Assembly (NCBI GenBank): GCA_030618905.1
Contig: JAUXCL010000111.1
Location: 1 to 7,666 of the forward strand
Reading direction: 5' to 3'
DNA: 7,666 nt
Source: Bacteroidales bacterium
GTDB taxonomy: Bacteria; Bacteroidota; Bacteroidia; Bacteroidales; B18-G4
How positions within the stretch are numbered: position 1 is the first letter of the stretch; every line of letters starts with the position of its first letter. The translations under genes were made by a program, and so were the position numbers. Below the pieces are notes generated by a model that saw only the letters and a program-made list of their open reading frames with translations, made no database searches and had not been told where the DNA came from. Below are positions 5,254 through 7,666 of this stretch, in pieces.

Positions 5254-5949
5254 ATGGCAGATGCTCAAAATGCATGTGATTGTGAAGAATGCGATCTGAA
5301 GTCGCTGTTTTTCAGCAGTGTAAATCAAACAGAGTTTTCAAGGCTCTGCAATCAGAAAGTTGAGAAGTCCTTCGCCAAAGGAGAAGTAATTTTATTGGAA
5401 AAGAGCAGGATTGAAGAGTTTGTCTATCTTAAAAGTGGCCTGGTCAAACTGTTCAGAACATCCGGTCATGGAAAAGAGCAGATCATTACCATAGCCAAAC
5501 CTTTTGATTTTGTGAGCTTGCTGAGTGTCTTTTCAAACAGCCATTACAATTATTCGGTGACCGCACTTGAAGATTCGGTAACCTGTAATATGGATCTTGA
5601 AGAGATCAAAAAGCTGACCGCCACCAATGGAGATTTTGCCTTGAATATCATTGAAAAGATGAGTAGTGTGTCTGATAAGATCATCCTGGAATTCCTGGAA
5701 ATGAGGCAAAAACAATTACATGGACGTGTAGCATATTTTCTCATTCATATGTCTGATCAGATCTTTTACAATGATGAATTTGACCTGCCCATGTCGAGGA
5801 AGGAAATCGCAGAATACATTGGGATGACCACGGAAAATGTAATACGCACGCTTTCGGAGTTCAGGAAAGACAAAATGATCAAGATCTTTGGCAAAACCAT
5901 CGAGATCATCGACAAAGACAAACTCAAAACCATAGCAGAATTTGGATGA
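5254..5949 (+). CDS. Crp/Fnr-family transcriptional regulator, FNR-like
   Basis: A 231-residue DNA-binding regulator, divergent from the sqr operon. The cyclic-nucleotide-type beta-roll covers about 30-125 (FAKGEVILLEKSRIEEFVYLKSGLVKLF at 40-67). A long dimer helix follows at about 127-158, and the winged helix-turn-helix at 177-222 has LPMSRKEIAEYIGMTTENVIRTL. Glu194 and Arg198 occupy the DNA-contact positions of FNR Glu209 and Arg213; FNR Ser212 is Ile197 here. Cys8, Cys10 and Cys13 form an N-terminal cluster, and Cys111 in ALEDSVTCNMDLEEI lines up with FNR Cys122 (ETSMVCEIPFETL), so four cluster ligands are possible. cAMP-binding residues are not evident. The start at 5254 keeps the cysteine cluster. 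It probably controls the sqr operon through the two adjacent dyads. The family is certain; the signal sensed is inference. Confidence 0.88.
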   Translation: MADAQNACDCEECDLKSLFFSSVNQTEFSRLCNQKVEKSFAKGEVILLEKSRIEEFVYLKSGLVKLFRTSGHGKEQIITIAKPFDFVSLLSVFSNSHYNYSVTALEDSVTCNMDLEEIKKLTATNGDFALNIIEKMSSVSDKIILEFLEMRQKQLHGRVAYFLIHMSDQIFYNDEFDLPMSRKEIAEYIGMTTENVIRTLSEFRKDKMIKIFGKTIEIIDKDKLKTIAEFG

Positions 5950-5962
5950 TCCTGGTCACTGA

Positions 5963-7666
5963 TTACTGCACTACCAATTTCTTCGTAACAACCTGATTCC
6001 CCATCAAAACGCGAACAAAATATATACCAGCAGGCAAATCACTCACATCAACATCCATTTCATAAGTCCCAGGACTGATTTCCTCTTCAATCAATCTCTC
6101 AATCCTCATTCCTGAAATTGAATATAAATCCATACTCGTAACGCGTAACGCGTGACGCGTAACGCGAAGGTGCAAAGGGCCTGAGGTTGGATTTGGGAAC
6201 AATAAGACTACATTATCATCCTCAATCTGGCTTGGCTCATCAACCGCTGTGCCTATATCCGGAACCGGAAGCTGCACATCAGTATATATCCTGTATTCAC
6301 CGGGATCCAGCAGAATCCATTCATTAACATCTTCCACCGTCAATTTATCTCCGGTAAAATAATCATACCAGTCGCCAGTATGCGTAAATGTTGGATCGAT
6401 GGTATGATCAGATGTTCCAAAATTACCGATAATGACCACATCCATGCTCTCATGCCTGAGGATGATCTTTTTTCGCCCACTACTTAAATGCAATTCAAAG
6501 TCCTCTGTCCTGAATACATCATATTCCTTCTTCAGGTTTATTAAAGTTGAAACATGTCTGAAAAGATAATTTCGTCTCCAGTCTTCCATATAGTCCCACC
6601 TGGGCGGTTTCTCTCCCAGCCTGCCGTTGAAATCAATAGAATAATCAAAGCCTCTTTCACCAAACTGCCAGATCATCTTTGGGCCCGGAATAGTGTAGAA
6701 AAATGCTGTAAGCAGCTGAATACGAGTCAATGCAATTGTTGTATCTTTTGTACTGTAATCACCGCTGCTCAGCCCCCAATTATAGTTCTTAAACATGATC
6801 CTTTCTTCATCATGGCTTTCCATATATCCCACTACGTGTGGATCGTTCCACCCACGCTCCTGGTATGAGATCCAGTTAAAATCAGAATTGTTTCCGGCAT
6901 TGTAACCCATAGAAGCTTCTCCATAAGTATGGCTCAGGTTGCCCCACATTAAGATGCCATAATTGGCCAGGTTCCTTTCTTCGTTATTATCCGCAAGATG
7001 CTCAAAGATGACAATTGCTTCAGGATTTCTTTTCCATATTTCGTGTGACATACGCTTCAACAGGGCGATCCTGTCAGCATCATAAATACTTCCCCAGGGA
7101 TCATCCGGTCCTTTGATATTGTTTCCAAAGCCTTTTGTGAAATCAAAACGGAAACCATCAAACCGGTATTCACTCATCCAATAGCTTGTGATACTGTCAA
7201 CAAGCTGCTGGGTATAAATGCTTTCGTGGTTGAAGTCATTACCCCAATGGGCATCCGGGTTGGTAAAATTATGTTCCTCATTAAACCATGGGGATTCAGC
7301 TGAAGGCTTGCCTCCTTCAAAATATAATTGAACAAGCGGACAAGGACTATAAGCATGGTTCAGGACGATATCCATAATCACGGCTATACCGCGCTGGTGA
7401 CACTCATCTATCAGTGCTTTCAATGTATTTTTTGGCCCATAATATTTATCGACAGCAAAGTAATAGATGGGATTATATCCCCAGCTCAGATTATGTTCAA
7501 ACTCATTCACCGGCATCAGTTCGATTGCATTAATCCCCAATTCCTCAAGGTAAGCAAGCGTGTCGATGACAGCCTGGAAAGTATGCTCTTCAGTGAAATC
7601 CCTGACCAGCAATTCATAAATGACAAGGTCTGTTGCTGCCGCCGGTGTGAAATTATCGACCTGCCA
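5963..7666 (-). CDS. Secreted GH13 alpha-amylase-family enzyme with T9SS tail (5' end outside window)
   Basis: 567 residues are visible and the reading frame stays open to the right edge, so the signal peptide and any N-terminal carbohydrate-binding or E-set domain are missing. The visible start (WQVDNFTPAAATDLVIYELLVRDF) is internal sequence before the TIM barrel. GH13 conserved regions in visible numbering are: MDIVLNH (region I, His104); GFRFDF with nucleophile Asp175; IVIFEH with acid/base Glu222; and MESHDEER with Asp286 as transition-state stabiliser. All catalytic residues are intact. Before them, GYNPIYYFAVDKYYG is the usual substrate-loop motif. A beta-sandwich follows (to about residue 463), then a T9SS sorting domain from about 486 (VVLLFPNPTSG ... 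LPAGIYFVRVLMGNQVVTKKLVVQ). It should hydrolyse alpha-1,4-glucans at the cell surface or outside. The sorting domain carries an odd heptamer-repeat insertion. Confidence 0.92.
   Translation of the reverse strand, partial: WQVDNFTPAAATDLVIYELLVRDFTEEHTFQAVIDTLAYLEELGINAIELMPVNEFEHNLSWGYNPIYYFAVDKYYGPKNTLKALIDECHQRGIAVIMDIVLNHAYSPCPLVQLYFEGGKPSAESPWFNEEHNFTNPDAHWGNDFNHESIYTQQLVDSITSYWMSEYRFDGFRFDFTKGFGNNIKGPDDPWGSIYDADRIALLKRMSHEIWKRNPEAIVIFEHLADNNEERNLANYGILMWGNLSHTYGEASMGYNAGNNSDFNWISYQERGWNDPHVVGYMESHDEERIMFKNYNWGLSSGDYSTKDTTIALTRIQLLTAFFYTIPGPKMIWQFGERGFDYSIDFNGRLGEKPPRWDYMEDWRRNYLFRHVSTLINLKKEYDVFRTEDFELHLSSGRKKIILRHESMDVVIIGNFGTSDHTIDPTFTHTGDWYDYFTGDKLTVEDVNEWILLDPGEYRIYTDVQLPVPDIGTAVDEPSQIEDDNVVLLFPNPTSGPLHLRVTRHALRVTSMDLYSISGMRIERLIEEEISPGTYEMDVDVSDLPAGIYFVRVLMGNQVVTKKLVVQ
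6137..6166. repeat. Tandem heptamer repeat (CGTAACG)n inside the T9SS domain of the amylase
   Basis: Four tandem 7-base units, CGTAACG-CGTAACG-CGTGACG-CGTAACG, plus a trailing CG. Only one base differs among units. It is read in the minus frame as part of LHLRVTRHALRVTSMDL, where the third strand of the sorting domain should be. Because 7 is not a multiple of 3, three units (21 bases) restore the frame, giving the RVT...RVT periodicity of 7 residues. GC content is far above that of the flanks. Confidence 0.85.

Noticed and set aside
6137..6166. CRISPR-like array
   Set aside because: Units of 7 bases abut without spacers, inside a coding region, with no cas genes.
7610..7612. TTG as start codon of the amylase
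   Set aside because: The frame continues upstream to the window edge with typical GH13 residues (DLVIYELLVRDF), so the TTG is an internal leucine and the gene is truncated by the window.

Overview
The window reads as chromosomal DNA of an anaerobic or facultative Bacteroidota bacterium, probably from the T9SS-bearing Bacteroidia. Four things point there: two secreted proteins end in a type IX secretion (T9SS) C-terminal sorting domain; promoters carry the Bacteroidota -7 element TAnnTTTG; starts lack strong Shine-Dalgarno sites; and the integrase has the N-terminal arm-binding domain typical of that phylum. No species is assigned.

Layout: (1) 1-434, minus: N-terminal part of a tyrosine recombinase that runs off the left edge, with its own promoter, probably the end of an integrated element. 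(2) 601-629: a strong hairpin terminator. (3) 647-1672, minus: a secreted T9SS cargo protein with an unassigned N-terminal domain. (4) 1820-2275, plus: a small outer-membrane beta-barrel-like protein, preceded by a clear promoter. (5) 5077 to 2288, minus: a compact four-gene cluster, sulfide:quinone oxidoreductase - DUF1641 protein - DsrC/TusE-like protein - DsrE2-like protein. (6) 5254-5949, plus: a divergent Crp/Fnr-family regulator. (7) 5963-7666, minus: C-terminal 567 residues of a secreted GH13 alpha-amylase with a T9SS tail, open at the right edge.

The centre is the most coherent part. The flavoprotein should oxidise sulfide and pass electrons to quinone. The DsrE2-like and DsrC/TusE-like proteins are candidates for carrying the sulfane sulfur produced as protein persulfide. 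The DUF1641 protein is a recurrent partner of such oxidoreductases with unknown role. The 176-bp divergent intergenic region holds two overlapping, oppositely directed promoters and two adjacent TGAT-N4-ATCA dyads that resemble FNR boxes. The regulator has an N-terminal cysteine cluster plus a cysteine aligning with FNR Cys122, so it may sense oxygen, NO or sulfur species through an iron-sulfur cluster. The sites lie upstream of the sqr promoter and downstream of the regulator's likely start point, which suggests activation of the operon and autorepression. The DsrC-like protein lacks one of the two cysteines of true DsrC, so its chemistry is probably single-thiol sulfur relay.
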